Made by a program: the position numbers and the translations under genes. The notes beneath the pieces are model-generated. The model had not been told where the DNA came from and ran no database searches. It was given only the letters and a program-made list of their open reading frames with translations. Shown here piece by piece: positions 5,572 to 6,375 of a stretch of 6,375 bases of DNA. Each line of letters begins with the position of its first letter. Positions within the stretch are counted from its first letter, which is position 1. The stretch comes from Muribaculaceae bacterium (GTDB lineage: Bacteria > Bacteroidota > Bacteroidia > Bacteroidales > Muribaculaceae): assembly GCA_022511505.1 (NCBI GenBank), contig JAFLTK010000175.1, forward strand, positions 1-6,375, in the 5' to 3' direction.

Positions 5572-6318
5572 ATGGACGCAAACATTTCCTCTACCCCGGC
5601 CGCTCAGCCGACGCCGGCCAATCGTTCAAAGCATTATGTCATGACGGTTATGAACCTGATTGTCTTGGTGTTATCGGCCGGACTGATTGCGTGGATTTCT
5701 ATCGACACGTTTGAGCGCGTCAATTTTCTGCAAAACCACAATTACATGATTTTCCAGTTTTGGGTCTGTGTGGTCTTTATGATTGACTTTTTTGTGGGGC
5801 TGTGTTATGCCGACCGCAAGTGGCGTTATTTCGGTCGCAATCTGCTGTTTCTGTTGTTGTCGATACCGGTGCTCAACATTGTGAATCTGATGGACATACA
5901 CCTGAGCGACTCGGCGTTATACTTTGTGCGCTTCATACCGCTGGCTCGCGGTGCGCTGGCCCTGTCGATTGTCATAGGATATATTTCAAGCAACGCCGTG
6001 ACGAGCCTTTTCATGTCCTATCTGACCATCATGCTGTTCATTGCCTATTTCTGCTCGCTGATTTTCTATCAGTGTGAGGCTCGAATAAATCCTGAGGTCA
6101 GCAGTTACTGGGACTCACTGTGGTGGGCGATGATGAACATGACCACCGTTGGGTGTAACATCAACCCGGCAACGGCGGCCGGCAAGATTTGCGCCGTTGT
6201 GTTGCCGTGTGCCGGCATGATAATCTTCCCGCTGTTTACGGTCTATCTTACCGATTATGTCACTCGGTCGCTGCGCAAGGACGACAAGAAAAAGGAGAAC
6301 GACGCTCAAGATGCTTAG
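5572..6318 (+). CDS. Six-helix potassium-channel-like membrane protein with atypical filter
   Basis: The 248-residue protein has a polar, proline-containing N-terminus (1-20), then hydrophobic segments at about 25-43, 58-79, 89-106, 115-138, 143-167 and 205-229. A pore-helix-like stretch (179-190, rich in Trp) and the filter-like TTVGCNI (191-197) lie between the last two. This is the layout of a voltage-gated-channel superfamily subunit, which would work as a tetramer in the inner membrane. The filter is odd: potassium channels normally read T-V-G-Y-G-D, but here Cys195, Asn196 and Ile197 replace Tyr-Gly-Asp, so ion selectivity cannot be assumed. The fourth helix has only two Arg (120, 126), so strong voltage sensing is unlikely. 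The C-terminus is a short charged tail with no RCK or cyclic-nucleotide domain. The gene is divergent from the RelA/SpoT operon; I see no clear promoter. Confidence 0.88.
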   Translation: MDANISSTPAAQPTPANRSKHYVMTVMNLIVLVLSAGLIAWISIDTFERVNFLQNHNYMIFQFWVCVVFMIDFFVGLCYADRKWRYFGRNLLFLLLSIPVLNIVNLMDIHLSDSALYFVRFIPLARGALALSIVIGYISSNAVTSLFMSYLTIMLFIAYFCSLIFYQCEARINPEVSSYWDSLWWAMMNMTTVGCNINPATAAGKICAVVLPCAGMIIFPLFTVYLTDYVTRSLRKDDKKKENDAQDA

Positions 6319-6327
6319 AACCGGCTC

Positions 6328-6375
6328 TTAAAATAAGTGCGTGATGTTGTCGAGTGGCAATGTGGCGATAATTTG
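6328..6375 (-). CDS. Possible C-terminal end of a convergent gene, cut by the right edge
   Basis: The minus strand reads 15 codons from the window edge to a TAA at 6328-6330, ending in a plausible tail (L-P-L-D-N-I-T-H-L-F). The stop would lie nine bases beyond the channel gene's stop, a compact convergent arrangement. The other two minus-strand frames are also open over this short length, so the evidence is weak. There is no clear terminator hairpin between the two genes. Confidence 0.2.
   Translation of the reverse strand, partial: QIIATLPLDNITHLF

Overview
The window looks like a chromosomal segment of a Bacteroidota bacterium, most likely of the order Bacteroidales and possibly a gut Muribaculaceae-type lineage. 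Three things point there: a perfect Bacteroides-type promoter (TTTG, 19 bases, TAACTTTG) ahead of the large minus-strand gene, starts without clear Shine-Dalgarno sequences, and a Bacteroidota-style lipoprotein. The family-level placement is inference.

Layout. Bases 1-306 carry no convincing protein gene. They hold a possible leftward promoter, a strongly foldable stretch that may be a structured RNA or leader running off the left edge, and a weak terminator-like hairpin. Bases 307-2250 (minus strand) hold six tightly packed small genes, which are two copies of one three-gene cassette in tandem: small DUF3791-like protein (A), DUF3990 predicted ADP-ribosyltransferase-fold protein (B), second small helical protein (C), read A2-B2-C2-A1-B1-C1. 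Bases 2274-5313 (minus strand) hold a long RelA/SpoT-family alarmone synthetase and an overlapping gene for a predicted lipoprotein. Bases 5314-5571 are a divergent intergenic region with the synthetase promoter. Bases 5572-6318 (plus strand) encode a six-helix ion-channel-like membrane protein with an unusual selectivity filter. The last 57 bases may hold the end of a convergent gene.

How the genes fit together. All eight minus-strand genes are contiguous, with overlaps or gaps of at most 23 bases, and the only strong promoter seen is the one ahead of the RelA/SpoT gene. The cassette array is much richer in A+T than the two genes upstream, which suggests it was acquired and inserted behind a resident stringent-response operon. 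The main hypothesis is that the array is a duplicated toxin-antitoxin-like or defence system, in which an ADP-ribosyltransferase-like effector is flanked by two small, possibly related partner proteins. The sequence shows the duplication and the gene order; the toxin and antitoxin roles are inference.
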